Shown: positions 6,735 through 7,066 of the stretch, in pieces
How positions within the stretch are numbered: position 1 is the first letter of the stretch
Layout of the letters: each line of letters starts with the position of its first letter
Source: Acidobacteriota bacterium
GTDB taxonomy: Bacteria > Acidobacteriota > Terriglobia > Bryobacterales > JACQDG01
Direction: 5' to 3'
DNA: 7,066 nucleotides
Assembly: GCA_016201185.1 (NCBI GenBank)
Contig: JACQDG010000309.1
Span: 1-7,066 of the forward strand
Made by a program: the position numbers and the translations under genes
Notes under the pieces: generated by a model
Databases searched by the model: none
Told to the model about the DNA's origin: nothing
Seen by the model: the letters and a program-made list of their open reading frames with translations, nothing else

Positions 6735-7066
6735 AGGCACGCATCTTTTTCAAGTTTGTTCTCTCGTTTTTTGCCGTCATCCTGGTGGCTACCATCCTGC
6801 TGGATTTCCTGATCGGCGGTCAACTGGAGCGAACCTACACAGACACGCTGAGACAGGGGCTGGTGGAGAAAGCTTATCTGCTGACCGACCGACTGGGAGG
6901 AGCCCGCGATGCAGAGGCGCAGGAGTTTGCAGACCGCGCGGCCCAGCAGGTGAACGCCAGGGTAACTCTTATCGGGCGAGACGGAGCGGTGCTGGCGGAT
7001 TCTCAGGCCAAAGCCTCCGCAATGGAGAACCACGCCAAGCGTCCGGAATTTGCGGTTGCTTTGCAA
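6731..7066 (+). CDS. PhoR-like sensor histidine kinase, N-terminal part (3' end outside window)
   Basis: The frame opens with GTG at 6731 in a GTGA overlap with the regulator's stop, with GAGG seven bases upstream, and runs 112 codons to the window edge. Residues 1-4 are MKAR, followed by a membrane helix (about 5-27, FFKFVLSFFAVILVATILLDFLI). The extracytoplasmic part has LERTYTDTLRQGLVEKAYLL and then the typical PhoR-type sensor pattern ARVTLIGRDGAVLADS, followed by MENHAKRPEFAVAL. In PhoR-like kinases this Cache/PAS-like domain is followed by a second membrane helix, HAMP, HisKA and HATPase domains, none of which lie in the window. It is almost certainly the partner of the regulator at 6042-6734, co-transcribed and translationally coupled. 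The assignment as a kinase rests on this motif and the gene order, since the catalytic domains are not visible. Confidence 0.85.
   Translation, partial: MKARIFFKFVLSFFAVILVATILLDFLIGGQLERTYTDTLRQGLVEKAYLLTDRLGGARDAEAQEFADRAAQQVNARVTLIGRDGAVLADSQAKASAMENHAKRPEFAVALQ

Overview
The window looks like part of a GC-rich Gram-negative chromosome. My best guess is an acidobacterium, perhaps of the Solibacter/Bryobacterales type. This rests on memory of family resemblance: the TonB-receptor plug sequence style, the remnant of an Oar-like outer-membrane protein, and the receptor / orphan binding protein / hybrid kinase trio. It is not based on a search. All genes read on the + strand.

Region 1 (1-127) is the last 41 codons of an unidentified gene. 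A 168-base gap follows (128-295) with no convincing element.

Region 2 (296-5664) is a tightly packed three-gene cluster, probably one operon. It holds a TonB-dependent outer-membrane receptor (296-2315), an ABC_sub_bind-type (COG2984-like) substrate-binding protein (2297-3262) and a membrane hybrid histidine kinase with HAMP, HisKA, HATPase and two receiver domains (3259-5664). The second gene starts inside the end of the first, and the third overlaps the second in a GTGA junction. No ABC permease or ATPase is present. A reasonable inference is that the binding protein reports a ligand to the kinase while the receptor imports or senses it at the outer membrane. The receptor gene carries one extra G near position 1241, which splits its reading frame; the rest of it looks well conserved.

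Region 3 (5665-6041) is a 377-base gap. Its middle holds a decayed C-terminal fragment of a different, Oar-like TonB-receptor-type protein, recognisable only by switching frames twice. Its downstream part carries two tandem ATGTTACA units exactly 11 bases apart, the layout of an OmpR/PhoB-family binding site.

Region 4 (6042-7066) is a classical two-component pair: a PhoB/OmpR-type response regulator (6042-6734) followed, through another GTGA overlap, by a PhoR-like sensor kinase cut off by the window edge (6731-7066). The 11-base repeat upstream suggests autoregulation.
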